Origin: Halomonas ramblicola
Lineage (GTDB): Bacteria; Pseudomonadota; Gammaproteobacteria; Pseudomonadales; Halomonadaceae
DNA: 64,000 nt
Direction of reading: 5' to 3'
NCBI RefSeq assembly: GCF_030409215.1
Contig: NZ_JAUFPL010000017.1
Coordinates: 13,411-77,410, forward strand
Position numbers and translations under genes: made by a program. Shown in pieces: positions 35,557 through 44,787 of the stretch (within the stretch, counting starts at the first letter, position 1; every line of letters starts with the position of its first letter). The notes beneath the pieces are model-generated. The model was not told where the DNA came from. It did not search any database and saw nothing but the letters and a program-made list of their open reading frames with translations.

Positions 35557-36567
35557 TCACGGGACGACGCCGGCCGGCTCGGGCCCCTCCGGCTGACGCC
35601 CGAACGGCGGCAGGGGAATCTGCCGCGGCCAGTCGTCGGCGACGACGAAGACCCGTTGCCAGCCGGCGTCGCCGTGCCACAGGACGACCTGGACCGGTGC
35701 GGCGGGCTGGAGGAAGTGCTGCGCCAGACGCGCCTCCAGCGCCCTCAGCGGCAGCAGGGCCTCGGCCCGCGGCAGGGCCAGCCAGTGGGGCTTGTTCAGC
35801 CAGGCGCCGCGGGTGCCGGCGGCCAGGCCGTCGCGGAAGTCGCGCCAGCTCGACCAGGCGAGCCAGATGCCGCGCAGGTGGTGGGCGCCGGCATCGCGGG
35901 GCCGCGGCAGGTCGGCGTGCCAGGGATAGAAGAGCACGCCGGGGATGGCCACCTGCCGGCGGATCGCCAGCGGCCGGTCGGCGCCCACGGCGTCGGCCAG
36001 CCGCAGGGCCTGGATGACCTCGCGCGCCTCGGGCAGCTCGCTGAGGCGCAACTGGCGACGGTGCAGGTGCTCGCGCTTGCCGGCCAGGCTGTCGGCCCCG
36101 CCGGGACCGATCCAGCGCGCCTGATCATCGGTCTCGCCGGGCCCCTCGACCAGTCCCAGGTAGTACTTGATGGCCACTTCCAGGTGGATCACCTCGGCCT
36201 CGCCGGTGTGACGGTAGAGCAGGTCGAGCTCGCCGAGGGTCTGCTTGTCGCGGTGGATGCGCAGGTTGTGGGCGAGCAGTTCGGTGCCCGGCGCTTCGGC
36301 GAGCAGGAACTGCCAGAGTCGCTCGTGATAGAGCCCCATGCGTCCGCTCAGGGCGTCGCCGATCCGTGCCTCCAGCAGGTCGGGATAGGCCTCCAGGTCG
36401 TCCAGCCAGGCGGCGAGGCACGCCGGGTCGCCGAACCCCAGGGTCGCCGGGGCGGGGCGACCGGGCCAGGGCATGCTGACCAGGTCGGGGGCCTCGAGCA
36501 GCCACGCCAGGTCCCGGACCAGCGGGTGATGGCAGTGGTCGAGGCGGGGACTCGACGAGTCGGGCAT
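35557..36567 (-). CDS. DUF1853 family protein, PD-(D/E)XK-like
   Basis: This 336-residue protein is of uncharacterised family DUF1853. A core near residues 110-135 reads GELDLLYR then EVIHLEVAIKYYL, with Asp, Glu and Lys spaced as in PD-(D/E)XK nucleases. The middle and C-terminus are rich in Trp and Leu (GIWLAWSSWRDF, KPHWLAL). GGAAAGG precedes its ATG. It converges with cysS and is divergent from the ABC importer. The nuclease idea rests on motif spacing only. Confidence 0.75.
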   Translation of the reverse strand: MPDSSSPRLDHCHHPLVRDLAWLLEAPDLVSMPWPGRPAPATLGFGDPACLAAWLDDLEAYPDLLEARIGDALSGRMGLYHERLWQFLLAEAPGTELLAHNLRIHRDKQTLGELDLLYRHTGEAEVIHLEVAIKYYLGLVEGPGETDDQARWIGPGGADSLAGKREHLHRRQLRLSELPEAREVIQALRLADAVGADRPLAIRRQVAIPGVLFYPWHADLPRPRDAGAHHLRGIWLAWSSWRDFRDGLAAGTRGAWLNKPHWLALPRAEALLPLRALEARLAQHFLQPAAPVQVVLWHGDAGWQRVFVVADDWPRQIPLPPFGRQPEGPEPAGVVP

Positions 36568-36599
36568 CGGACACCTTTCCGTGCGTTGGTGGCAAGCCT

Positions 36600-36629
36600 C
36601 TGACAGGCAAGCCGGCGTATCTCTATACT
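36600..36629 (+). promoter_or_regulatory. Promoter of the osmoprotectant ABC operon
   Basis: CTGACA (36600-36605) and TATACT (36624-36629) are separated by 18 bp, about 38 bp before the binding-protein gene. Confidence 0.6.
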
Positions 36630-36666
36630 CAAGCTTACATTCATGACCCCCTCAGGCGATATTCCC

Positions 36667-37578
36667 ATGAGCGCAACCTTCTCCCGAGTGGCGGCGCTGG
36701 CCGCCGGCAGCCTGTTGACCCTCGCGGTGGCCCAGGCCCAGGACCCCGTGGTGGTGGCCTCCAAGATCGATACCGAGGGCTCGGTGCTCGGCCAGCTGAT
36801 CCTGCAGCGCCTGGAGGCGGGCGGCATCCGGGTCGAGGATCGCCTGCAACTCGGCGCTACCAGCATCGTGCGCGAGGCGCTGCTGGCCGGCGAGATCGAC
36901 CTCTACCCGGAGTACACCGGCAACGGCGCCTTCTTCTTCGACATGGCCGACAGCGATGTGTGGCACGACGCCGAGGCGGCCTTCGAGACGGTGCGCGAAC
37001 GGGACGCGGAGAACGGCCTGGCCTGGCTGGCGCCGGCCTCGGCCAACAATACCTGGGCGATGAGCGTGCGCGGTGACCTGGCCCGCGAGCACGACCTGGC
37101 GAGCCTGGAGGATCTGGCCGATTACCTGGCCGAGGGCGGCGAGTTCAAGTTCGCCGCCAGCGCCGAGTTCGTCGAGTCGCCCCAGGCGCTGCCCGCCTTC
37201 CAGGAGGCCTACGGCTTCGAGCTCTCCGACGACCAGCTGCTGGTGCTCTCCGGCGGCAATACCGCCTCCACCATGCGCGCCGCGGCCCAGCAGACCAGCG
37301 GCGTCAATGCGGCCATGACCTATGGCACCGACGGCGGGCTCAACGCCCTGGACCTGGTGGTGCTGGAGGATACCCTGGGCGTCCAGCCCGTCTACCAGCC
37401 GGCGCCGGTGGTGCGCCGCGAGGTGCTGGAGACCTACCCGGAGATCGAGACGCTGCTCGAGCCGATCTTCGCCGAACTGGATCTCGCGACCCTGCAGCGG
37501 CTCAACGGCGACGTGGCGGTGAACGGGCGGGACCCGCGCGACGTCGCCGCCGACTTCCTGGCCGACCTGCCGGAGTGA
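36667..37578 (+). CDS. Glycine betaine/osmoprotectant ABC transporter, substrate-binding protein (YehZ/OsmF-like)
   Basis: The 303-residue OpuAC-type periplasmic protein has a signal peptide of about 24 residues (cleavage after AQA) and the conserved VVVASKIDTEGSVLGQL, EIDLYPEYTGNG and ASANNTWAM blocks. The Tyr/Trp residues would cage a quaternary ammonium ligand, although some YehZ-type proteins bind betaine only weakly. ATG 36667 gives a normal signal peptide; an upstream ATG at 36643 is possible. First gene of a four-gene operon. Confidence 0.86.
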   Translation: MSATFSRVAALAAGSLLTLAVAQAQDPVVVASKIDTEGSVLGQLILQRLEAGGIRVEDRLQLGATSIVREALLAGEIDLYPEYTGNGAFFFDMADSDVWHDAEAAFETVRERDAENGLAWLAPASANNTWAMSVRGDLAREHDLASLEDLADYLAEGGEFKFAASAEFVESPQALPAFQEAYGFELSDDQLLVLSGGNTASTMRAAAQQTSGVNAAMTYGTDGGLNALDLVVLEDTLGVQPVYQPAPVVRREVLETYPEIETLLEPIFAELDLATLQRLNGDVAVNGRDPRDVAADFLADLPE

Positions 37579-37582
37579 GCCG

Positions 37583-38767
37583 GTGACGCGCAGGGACGCG
37601 CTGCCGGTCAATCGGGTAGTGCCGGCGCTGTCGCTGGCCGCCGCGGCGGCCTGGCTGGCGCTGGCCTCGGTGAGCGTGGCGCCCAACCGCATCGTGCCGG
37701 GCACCGCCTATGCAGCCAGCGAACTGCTCGGCTGGCCGTTGGCCGGGGTGGCCTGTCTGCCGCTGCTGGGCCTGGCGGCGCTGGCCTGGCGGCCCCATCG
37801 TGGGCGGCTGCGCCTGGCGCTGGCGCTCAACCTGCTGCTGTTGATGGCGCTGCCGGCCTGGGTGGCGCTCGCCGGCGCGCTGCGCCTCGATCCCGACCAG
37901 CCCCAGGCGCGGCTGGGGCTCGGCCCGGCGGTGTGGCTGTTGCTGTTCTGCCTGGTCCTGCTGACCATCGAGCTGAGGACCCGCCTGGCGCTGCCCGCCT
38001 GGAGCGGCTGGCTGCTGCCGGTGCCGATCCTGGGGGCCTGGGTGCTGGCCGCGCCCTGGCTGGGGTCGCTGGCGCTGTGGCAGGAGTACAGGGGGCGCAG
38101 CGGGCAGTTCGCCGAGGCGCTGCTGGACCACCTGCTGCTGGTGGGCAGCGCCGTGGGGGCGAGCCTGGTGCTGGGCGCGGCGATCGCCCTGGCGATGCGC
38201 CGCGACGCCCGCCTGGAGCGACTGGGGTTCACCCTGCTCAACTTCCTGCAGACCATTCCCAGCCTGGCACTGTTCGGCCTGCTGCTGGCGCCCCTGGCCT
38301 GGCTCTCGGCCCGGCTCGACTGGCTCGCCGCCCTGGGGGTCAGCGGCATCGGCTGGGCGCCGGCCTTCCTGGCCCTGCTGGGCTACAGCCTGCTGCCCAT
38401 GGTGCGCAACACCTTCGTGGCGCTGGCCGAGGTCGATCCCGGGGTGCTGGAATCGGCCCGCGGCATGGGCATGGGGCCTGGCCAGGTGTTCTGGCAGGTG
38501 CGCCTGCCGCTGGCCCTGCCGGTGGTGCTGGAGGGCGTGCGCATCACCACCGTCCAGGCCATCGGCCTGACGGCGGTGGCGGCGCTGATCGGCGCCGGCG
38601 GCCTGGGGACCTTCATCTTCCAGGGGCTGGGGCAGGCGGCCATGGACCTGGTGCTGCTCGGCGCCCTGCCGATCCTGGCCATGGCGCTGGTGGCCGATGC
38701 GCTGCTGGGCGCCCTGACGCGTCGCCTCGATCACCGTACCGCGCTCAGGCAGGGAGTCACGCCATGA
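37583..38767 (+). CDS. ABC transporter permease (YehY-like, OpuC family)
   Basis: The 394-residue permease has a hydrophobic N-terminal extension of several membrane segments (residues 1-170) not found in short OpuCB-type permeases, followed by the BPD_transp_1 domain. The EAA-type coupling loop reads LESARGMGMGPGQVFWQVRLPLA. This long form matches YehY. The GTG start follows GGAGTGA; the gene begins 4 bp after the binding-protein stop, and the ATPase start overlaps its end by 4 bp. Confidence 0.85.
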   Translation: MTRRDALPVNRVVPALSLAAAAAWLALASVSVAPNRIVPGTAYAASELLGWPLAGVACLPLLGLAALAWRPHRGRLRLALALNLLLLMALPAWVALAGALRLDPDQPQARLGLGPAVWLLLFCLVLLTIELRTRLALPAWSGWLLPVPILGAWVLAAPWLGSLALWQEYRGRSGQFAEALLDHLLLVGSAVGASLVLGAAIALAMRRDARLERLGFTLLNFLQTIPSLALFGLLLAPLAWLSARLDWLAALGVSGIGWAPAFLALLGYSLLPMVRNTFVALAEVDPGVLESARGMGMGPGQVFWQVRLPLALPVVLEGVRITTVQAIGLTAVAALIGAGGLGTFIFQGLGQAAMDLVLLGALPILAMALVADALLGALTRRLDHRTALRQGVTP

Positions 38768-39708
38768 TCGAGCTGCTGGGAGTCACCAAGCGCTTCGGCG
38801 AGGAGACCGCCGTGGACGCCATCTCGCTGACGGTGGAGAAGGGCGAGCTGTGTGCCCTGGTGGGCACCTCGGGCTGCGGCAAGTCCACCACGCTGCGCAT
38901 GATCAATCGCCTGATCGAGCACGACGGCGGCGAGATCCACATCGACGGGCAGCCGATCCGCGAGTTCGACGGCCGGCTGCTGCGCCGGCGCATCGGCTAC
39001 GCCATCCAGAGCACCGGGCTGTTCCCCCACTGGACGGTGGCCCGCAACATCGGCCTGGTCCCGCGGCTGCTGAAGTGGCCGAAGGCCCGCGTCCGGGCCC
39101 GGGTGGAGGAGCTGATGGCGCTGCTCGGCCTGCCCGTCGAGCAGTTCGCCGACAAGTACCCGGAGCAACTCTCCGGTGGCCAGGCCCAGCGGGTGGGGGT
39201 GGCCCGGGCGCTGGCTGCCGACCCCGACATCCTGCTCATGGACGAGCCCTTCGGCGCCCTGGACCCCATCACCCGCGAGACCCTGCAGGTCGAGCTGCGC
39301 GAGCTGCAGGCACGCCTGCACAAGACCATCGTCTTCGTCACCCACGACATGGACGAGGCCCTGGCCCTGGCCGACCGCCTGGCGGTGATGCGGGCCGGGC
39401 GGATCGTCCAGCAGGGTACGCCCCTGGCCCTGCTGCGCGAGCCGGCCGATGACTTCGTCGCCTCGCTGCTGGGCGGCGACGAGCGTGGCCTCAAGGAGGC
39501 GGCCATCACCCGCGTCGGTGAGCGCATGCTGCCGCTCTCGCCGCGCTTGCTGCCCCAGGCGCGGGTGCATCGCGACGCCACCCTGCGCCAGGCCCTGTCG
39601 GTGATGTTCCGCGAGCATGCCGACCGGCTGGCGGTGGTCGACGACGAGGCGATGGCGGTGGGGGAGTTGTCGCTGCGGCGTCTGGTGGGGGCCGGCCGCG
39701 ATGAGTGA
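38764..39708 (+). CDS. ABC transporter ATP-binding protein (YehX-like)
   Basis: The 314-residue ATPase has Walker A GTSGCGKST, Q-loop AIQSTGLFPHWTV, signature LSGGQAQRVGVARAL, Walker B ILLMDEP and switch His in FVTHDMDEA. The C-terminus (about 265-310) resembles a single degenerate CBS domain, which in OpuA-type systems senses ionic strength; here only one is visible. Translationally coupled to both permeases. Confidence 0.88.
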   Translation: MIELLGVTKRFGEETAVDAISLTVEKGELCALVGTSGCGKSTTLRMINRLIEHDGGEIHIDGQPIREFDGRLLRRRIGYAIQSTGLFPHWTVARNIGLVPRLLKWPKARVRARVEELMALLGLPVEQFADKYPEQLSGGQAQRVGVARALAADPDILLMDEPFGALDPITRETLQVELRELQARLHKTIVFVTHDMDEALALADRLAVMRAGRIVQQGTPLALLREPADDFVASLLGGDERGLKEAAITRVGERMLPLSPRLLPQARVHRDATLRQALSVMFREHADRLAVVDDEAMAVGELSLRRLVGAGRDE

Positions 39709-40450
39709 CCGGGCGCCGACCGCCGCGGTCCGGCTGGCCGCCTGGCGGGGGCCGCTGGTGTGGCTGGCGCTGCTGCTGGCGCTGGCCTTTGGCATGCCGA
39801 CCCTGGAGCCCGTGCTGCGCGGGATCGAGTCCGACACACGCCAGGTCGTCTATGCCCAGGCCGGCCTGCCCAGCCTGTTGGCCAATCACCTGCTGGTGGT
39901 GGGGGTCGCCTCGCTCTTGGCGGTGGCGCTGGGCGTGGGGGCGGCGGTGCTGGTGACCCGCCCCGCGGGGCGCGACTTCCTGCCGCTGGTCGCCCAGTTC
40001 GCCTCCATGGGGCAGACCTTCCCGCCGGTGGCGGTGCTGGCCCTGGCCGTGCCGGTGCTGGGCTTCGGCACCTGGCCGATCATCGTGGCCCTGCTGCTCT
40101 ACGGCCTGCTGCCCATCGTGCGCAACACCCTGGCGGGGCTGGAGGGCATCGACCCCGGCGTCCAGGAGGCGGCCCGCGGCATGGGCATGGGCGGTGCCCA
40201 GCGCCTGTGGCAGGTCGAGCTGCCGTTGGCGGCCCCGGTGATCCTGGCCGGCATCCGCACCTCGGTGACGGTCAATATCGCCACGGCGGCCCTGGGCGCC
40301 ACGGTGGGCGCGAGCAACCTGGGGGCGCCGATCATCTCGGGCATCGTCAACGGCAACACCGCCTACGTGCTGCAGGGGGCGGTGCTGATCGGCCTGCTGG
40401 CGCTGACCGTGGACAGCGCCTTCGCCCGATTGACGCCCGCCCGAGGGTGA
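39701..40450 (+). CDS. ABC transporter permease (YehW-like, OpuC family)
   Basis: The 249-residue permease of about six membrane segments has an EAA loop of the form VQEAARGMGMGGAQRLWQVELP, close to that of the other permease, so the two form a heterodimer. ATG 39701 overlaps the ATPase stop by 8 bp. It is the last gene of the importer operon. Confidence 0.87.
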   Translation: MSDRAPTAAVRLAAWRGPLVWLALLLALAFGMPTLEPVLRGIESDTRQVVYAQAGLPSLLANHLLVVGVASLLAVALGVGAAVLVTRPAGRDFLPLVAQFASMGQTFPPVAVLALAVPVLGFGTWPIIVALLLYGLLPIVRNTLAGLEGIDPGVQEAARGMGMGGAQRLWQVELPLAAPVILAGIRTSVTVNIATAALGATVGASNLGAPIISGIVNGNTAYVLQGAVLIGLLALTVDSAFARLTPARG

Positions 40451-40498
40451 GCCCTCTTCCGGTCAGCCGAAGGCAGGGGTACCCAAGTCCTTCAGTTT

Positions 40499-40508
40499 AC
40501 GTTAACGT
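40499..40508. promoter_or_regulatory. Palindrome upstream of the branched-chain oxoacid dehydrogenase operon
   Basis: ACGTTAACGT is a perfect 10-bp palindrome inside TTTACGTTAACGTCAT, about 100 bp before the E1alpha start. Palindromes of this kind are reported for LiuR, the MerR-type regulator of branched-chain amino acid catabolism in proteobacteria; identity of the regulator here is inference. Confidence 0.5.
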
Positions 40509-40606
40509 CATATCGGGTTGCGTTGACCCGCCAGGGGCAATCCTCCTGGCAATGGGCGAGACAAGCGACAACACTGCCCTCAAAAGGGGTGGTAGAGGAT
40601 CCCGAG

Positions 40607-41818
40607 ATGACAACCACACAAGACATCCATTCGCCGGACTTCCTGGTCGGCGACGAGTTCACCATACCCACCTTCCGCCTGCTCCGGCAGGACGGCACTC
40701 TGTGCGACGGCGCCGAGGCGCCGGAGTTGTCCCGTGAGCAGGCGCTGAAGATCTACCATGCGATGGTCGCCACCCGGGTGCTGGACGAGCGCATGATGGC
40801 GGCCCAGCGCCAGGGGCGGCTCTCCTTCTACATGCAGTGCACCGGGGAGGAGGCGGCGGTCATCGGCGCCACGGCGGCGCTCGACGACGCCGACATGATC
40901 ATGGCCCAGTATCGCGAGCAGGGGGCCCTGGTCTACCGCGGCTTCGGCTACGACGAGTTCATGAACCAGCTGTTCGGCAACGAGCAGGACTACGGCAAGG
41001 GGCGCCAGATGCCGATCCACTACGGGTCGCGCAAGCTCCACTACATGACCATCTCCTCGCCGCTGGCCACCCAGATTCCCCAGGCGGCCGGCTACGCCTA
41101 TGGGCAGAAGCTGGCCGGCGAGGGGCACTGCACCATCACCTTCTTCGGCGAGGGGGCGGCCTCCGAGGGCGACTTCCATGCCGCCCTGAACATGGCGGCG
41201 GTGCACGAGGCGCCGGTGATCTTCTTCTGCCGCAACAACGGCTATGCGATCTCCACGCCCGCCATCGAGCAGTTTGCCGCCGACGGCGTGGCACCGCGGG
41301 CCTTCGGCTACCGCATGCACGTGATCCGCGTCGACGGCAACGACATCCTCGCGGTGCTGGCGGCGACCCGCAAGGCGCGCCGCATCGCCGTGGAGCAGAA
41401 CAAGCCGGTGCTCATCGAGGCCATGACCTACCGCCTGGCCGCCCACTCCTCTTCCGACGATCCCTCCGGCTACCGCTCCCGCAAGGAGGAGGAGGCGTGG
41501 CGCGAGAAGGACCCCATCCTGCGCATGCAGCACTGGCTCAGCGACCAGGGGTGGTGGAACGACGACGAGGAGAAGGCGCTGCAGGAGTCGCTGCGCCGCG
41601 AGGTGCTGGAGACCATGAAGCGCGCCGAGAAACGGCCGCCGCCACCCCTCGACAGCCTGGTCACCGACGTCTACGCCGACGTCACCCCGGCGCTGCAGCG
41701 CCAGCTGGATCGCCTCAAGGCGCATATCCGCCTCCATCCGGACGCCTATCCCCGAGGGGCGCGCTCCCTGGATCCAAGCGTGAGCGCCAACGACGACGCC
41801 GGCCAGGGAGGGAAGTGA
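40607..41818 (+). CDS. bkdA1: Branched-chain 2-oxoacid dehydrogenase E1 component, alpha subunit
   Basis: The 403-residue thiamine diphosphate enzyme subunit decarboxylates the 2-oxoacids of Leu, Ile and Val. The TPP/Mg site is [17 protein letters not shown] with CRNNGYAIS. The phosphorylation-loop-like block [13 protein letters not shown] is the mammalian BCKDHA type. The N-terminus FTIPTFRLL is also typical. AGAGGA precedes ATG 40607. It is the first gene of a three-gene operon. Confidence 0.92.
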   Translation: MTTTQDIHSPDFLVGDEFTIPTFRLLRQDGTLCDGAEAPELSREQALKIYHAMVATRVLDERMMAAQRQGRLSFYMQCTGEEAAVIGATAALDDADMIMAQYREQGALVYRGFGYDEFMNQLFGNEQDYGKGRQMPIHYGSRKLHYMTISSPLATQIPQAAGYAYGQKLAGEGHCTITFFGEGAASEGDFHAALNMAAVHEAPVIFFCRNNGYAISTPAIEQFAADGVAPRAFGYRMHVIRVDGNDILAVLAATRKARRIAVEQNKPVLIEAMTYRLAAHSSSDDPSGYRSRKEEEAWREKDPILRMQHWLSDQGWWNDDEEKALQESLRREVLETMKRAEKRPPPPLDSLVTDVYADVTPALQRQLDRLKAHIRLHPDAYPRGARSLDPSVSANDDAGQGGK

Positions 41819-41819
41819 G

Positions 41820-42797
41820 ATGCCGACCATGAACATGCTGCAGGCGATCAACAACGCCCTGGACATTGCCATGGCCGAGGACGAGAAGGTCGTCTGCTTC
41901 GGCGAGGACGTGGGCTTCTTCGGCGGGGTCTTCCGCGCCACCAGCCACCTGCAGGAGAAGTATGGCCGCGCGCGCTGCTTCAATACGCCGCTGGTGGAGC
42001 AGGGCATCGTCGGCTTCGCCAATGGCCTGGCCGCCCAGGGCTCGGTGCCGGTGGCGGAGATCCAGTTCGCCGACTACATCTTTCCGGCCTTCGACCAGAT
42101 CGTCAACGAGACCGCCAAGTTCCGCTACCGTTCCGGCGACCTCTTCAACGTCGGGGGCCTGACCATCCGCGCGCCCTACGGTGGCGGCATCTCCGGCGGC
42201 CACTACCACTCCCAGTCGCCGGAGGCCTACTTCGCGCACACCCCGGGGCTCAAGGTCGTGGTGCCGCGCAACCCCTACCAGGCCAAGGGCCTGCTGCTGT
42301 CGGCCATCCGCGATCCGGACCCGGTGCTGTTCTTCGAGCCCAAGCGGCTCTATCGCGCCTCCACCGGCGAGGTGCCCGAGGAGGACTACCAACTGCCCAT
42401 CGGCGAGGCCGAGGTGACCCGCGAGGGCAGCGACGTCACCCTGCTGGGCTGGGGGGCCCAGATGGAGGTCATCGACAAGGCCGTGGAGCTGGCCGAGAAG
42501 GAGGGCATCTCCTGCGAGGTCATCGACCTGCGCTCCATCCTGCCCTGGGACGAGGACACCGTGGTGGAGTCGGTGCTCAAGACCGGCCGCCTGGTGATCA
42601 CCCACGAGGCACCCCTGACCGGTGGCTTCGCCGGCGAGATCGCCGCCACCGTCACCGAGCGCTGCTTCCTGTACCTGGAATCGCCCATCGCCCGGGTGAC
42701 CGGCCTGGATACGCCCTTCCCGCTGACCCTGGAGAAGGAGTATCTGCCGGACCACCTGAAGGTCTTCGAGGCGGTCAAGGCCAGCGTGGCCTTCTAG
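41820..42797 (+). CDS. bkdA2: Branched-chain 2-oxoacid dehydrogenase E1 component, beta subunit
   Basis: The 325-residue E1beta has [66 protein letters not shown] and [15 protein letters not shown], all hallmark blocks of BCKDHB. With E1alpha it forms the alpha2beta2 heterotetramer. It starts 1 bp after the E1alpha stop. Confidence 0.94.
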   Translation: MPTMNMLQAINNALDIAMAEDEKVVCFGEDVGFFGGVFRATSHLQEKYGRARCFNTPLVEQGIVGFANGLAAQGSVPVAEIQFADYIFPAFDQIVNETAKFRYRSGDLFNVGGLTIRAPYGGGISGGHYHSQSPEAYFAHTPGLKVVVPRNPYQAKGLLLSAIRDPDPVLFFEPKRLYRASTGEVPEEDYQLPIGEAEVTREGSDVTLLGWGAQMEVIDKAVELAEKEGISCEVIDLRSILPWDEDTVVESVLKTGRLVITHEAPLTGGFAGEIAATVTERCFLYLESPIARVTGLDTPFPLTLEKEYLPDHLKVFEAVKASVAF

Positions 42798-42842
42798 GCC
42801 CCGATATCCGGACAGAAGCGAGCCAGGACAGGAGTGTACGAG

Positions 42843-44450
42843 ATGAGCGATTTCATGCTGCCCGATATCGGCGAAGGTATCGTGGAGTGCGAGGTGGTGG
42901 AGTGGCGCGTCGCCGAGGGCGACGTGATCGAGGAGGACCAGCCGGTGGTCGAGGTGATGACCGACAAGGCGCTGGTGGAGATCACCGCACCGGAGGCGGG
43001 CCGCATCACCCGCCTCTACGTGGACAAGGGCGAGATCGCCAAGGTCCACGCCCCGCTGTTCGCCTACGAGGCCGAGGGTGAGGCGTCTTCCGAGGCGGAG
43101 GCCCCGCAGGCCGGCCCGGCCAGAGAGGAACACGCCGAGCCGGGGCCAGCGGCTCCGTCGGTGGCGCCGGCACCGGCGGGGGCCAGCAAGGACTTCATTC
43201 TGCCGGATATCGGCGAGGGCATCGTCGAGTGCGAGATCGTCGAGTGGCGGGTCGCCGAGGGCGAGCGCATCGCCGAGGACCAGCCGGTGGTGGACGTCAT
43301 GACCGACAAGGCCAGGGTGGAGATCACCGCCCCGGAGGCGGGCGTGGTGCACAGGCTGCACGTGGCCCAGGGCGAGATCACCCGGGTCCATGCGCCCCTC
43401 TACGCCTACCTGCCGGAGGGGGGCGAGGCGGTCGCCGAGACGCCGGTTCCACGCCGGGCGTCTCCGGCCCCGCCCGAGACCGAGGCGCCGCGTGCCGAGG
43501 AGGGCGAGTCCCGCCGCGGCCGCGGCCCCTATGGGCGGATCCCCGCGGCACCGGCGGTGCGTCGCCTGCTGCGCGAGCATGGCCTTGCGCTTTCGGAGGT
43601 GCCCGGCAGCGGCAAGCAGGGGCGGGTGCTCAAGGAGGACGTGCTGCGTCACCTGGAGCGCGGCGGCGACGAGACGGCGGCTGCCGTCTCCGCTCCCCGG
43701 ACGGCCGAGGGGCGGGCGCCCGGCGCCGGCGAGCCGGTAGCCGGGGAGGTGCGGGTCGAGCCGCTGCGCGGCGTGCGCGCGGTGATGGCGCGGCGCATGG
43801 TGGAGGCCGCCACCACCATCCCGCACTTCCAGTATGGCGAGGAGATCGACGTCACCGAGCTGCTGGCGCTGCGCGAGCGGCTCAAGCCCCGGGCCGAGCA
43901 GGAGAGCGTACGTCTCACTCTCATGCCCTTCTTCATGAAGGCGATGGCGCTGGCGGTGCGCGAGGAGCCCATCCTCAACGCCCGCTTGAACGACGATGCC
44001 AGTGAGATCCACTACCTGCCCGCGGTCAATGTGGGCATGGCGGTGGATAGCCGGGCCGGCCTGCTGGTGCCCAACGTCAAGGGCGTGGAGCGGCGCAGCC
44101 TGCTGGGCGTGGCGGCCGAGATCCAGCGCCTCACCGAGGATGCCCGCTCCGGCAAGGTGGCGGCATCGGACCTCAAGGGGGGCACCATCAGCATCTCCAA
44201 CATCGGCGCCATGGGCGGTACCTATGCGGCGCCGATCATCAACGCCCCGGAGGTGGCCATCGTCGCCATCGGCAAGACCCAGTGGCTGCCGCGCTTCGAC
44301 GTAGACGACCGGGTGGTCAAGCGGGCGATCATGACCGTGACCTGGTCCGGTGACCACCGCATCATCGACGGTGGCACCATCGCGCGCTTCTGCAATGCCT
44401 GGAAGGGCTACCTGGAGGCGCCGGAGACGATGCTGCTGCATCTGGGCTGA
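42843..44450 (+). CDS. bkdB: Branched-chain 2-oxoacid dehydrogenase E2, dihydrolipoyl acyltransferase with two lipoyl domains
   Basis: The 535-residue E2 core has two N-terminal lipoyl domains with acceptor lysines Lys42 and Lys156 (both MTDKA), Ala/Pro/Glu linkers, a peripheral-subunit-binding domain (about 230-270: AAPAVRRLLREHG), and the C-terminal catalytic domain ending TWSGDHRIIDGG. The two lipoyl domains are near-duplicates of each other. BkdB usually has one lipoyl domain, so this is an expanded form. No E3 (lpd) gene follows, so E3 must come from elsewhere. AGGAG supports ATG 42843. Confidence 0.92.
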   Translation: MSDFMLPDIGEGIVECEVVEWRVAEGDVIEEDQPVVEVMTDKALVEITAPEAGRITRLYVDKGEIAKVHAPLFAYEAEGEASSEAEAPQAGPAREEHAEPGPAAPSVAPAPAGASKDFILPDIGEGIVECEIVEWRVAEGERIAEDQPVVDVMTDKARVEITAPEAGVVHRLHVAQGEITRVHAPLYAYLPEGGEAVAETPVPRRASPAPPETEAPRAEEGESRRGRGPYGRIPAAPAVRRLLREHGLALSEVPGSGKQGRVLKEDVLRHLERGGDETAAAVSAPRTAEGRAPGAGEPVAGEVRVEPLRGVRAVMARRMVEAATTIPHFQYGEEIDVTELLALRERLKPRAEQESVRLTLMPFFMKAMALAVREEPILNARLNDDASEIHYLPAVNVGMAVDSRAGLLVPNVKGVERRSLLGVAAEIQRLTEDARSGKVAASDLKGGTISISNIGAMGGTYAAPIINAPEVAIVAIGKTQWLPRFDVDDRVVKRAIMTVTWSGDHRIIDGGTIARFCNAWKGYLEAPETMLLHLG

Positions 44451-44458
44451 GTCGCTCC

Positions 44459-44493
44459 CGCGGCCATGGCACCAGCCGAGCGCCATGGCCGCG
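44459..44493. terminator. Strong hairpin after bkdB, no T tract
   Basis: A perfect 12-bp stem CGCGGCCATGGC/GCCATGGCCGCG with an 11-nt loop follows 8 bp after the stop. Lack of a T tract suggests mRNA 3' stabilisation or factor-assisted termination. Confidence 0.45.
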
Positions 44494-44558
44494 AATCCCC
44501 GCATGCGTGGTGCCAGGCCACCGCTCCCCCTTGTCGCCCCGTGGCTGTTGGAAGCCGA

Positions 44559-44598
44559 AGATAAGTTACCTTGCTTATCTAGCAGCGACTTCTATCTT
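44559..44598 (+). promoter_or_regulatory. Candidate operator/promoter of the betaine synthesis operon
   Basis: A perfect inverted repeat AGATAAG (44559-44565) / CTTATCT (44574-44580) overlaps a possible -35 TTGCTT (44571-44576); TATCTT (44593-44598) lies 16 bp later. The rest of the 337-bp gap is a leader of nearly 190 nt with an ACAGATG/CATCTGT pairing (44631-44674) and a hairpin just before the ribosome site. The regulator is unknown. Confidence 0.4.
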
Positions 44599-44787
44599 TC
44601 TGTTTGCGACAGTTTCAAACCCGATGTGGGACAGATGACAGGCTCTGCCGACGGCGAATGAGGGGCGCATCTGTACCCACCATCCAAGCCGCCAGCACGC
44701 GCGCCACGGCACGGCTTGCCGGGACGGTCGGGACGTCTGTGTCTTCGGGGCAGCACCGGCCTTTCCGGTTCACAGGAGGGGCGTTGC

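Noticed and set aside
41715..44504. A 929-codon minus-strand frame opposite the E1beta and E2 genes
   Set aside because: Antisense shadow; no domain pattern, while the plus strand encodes complete enzymes.
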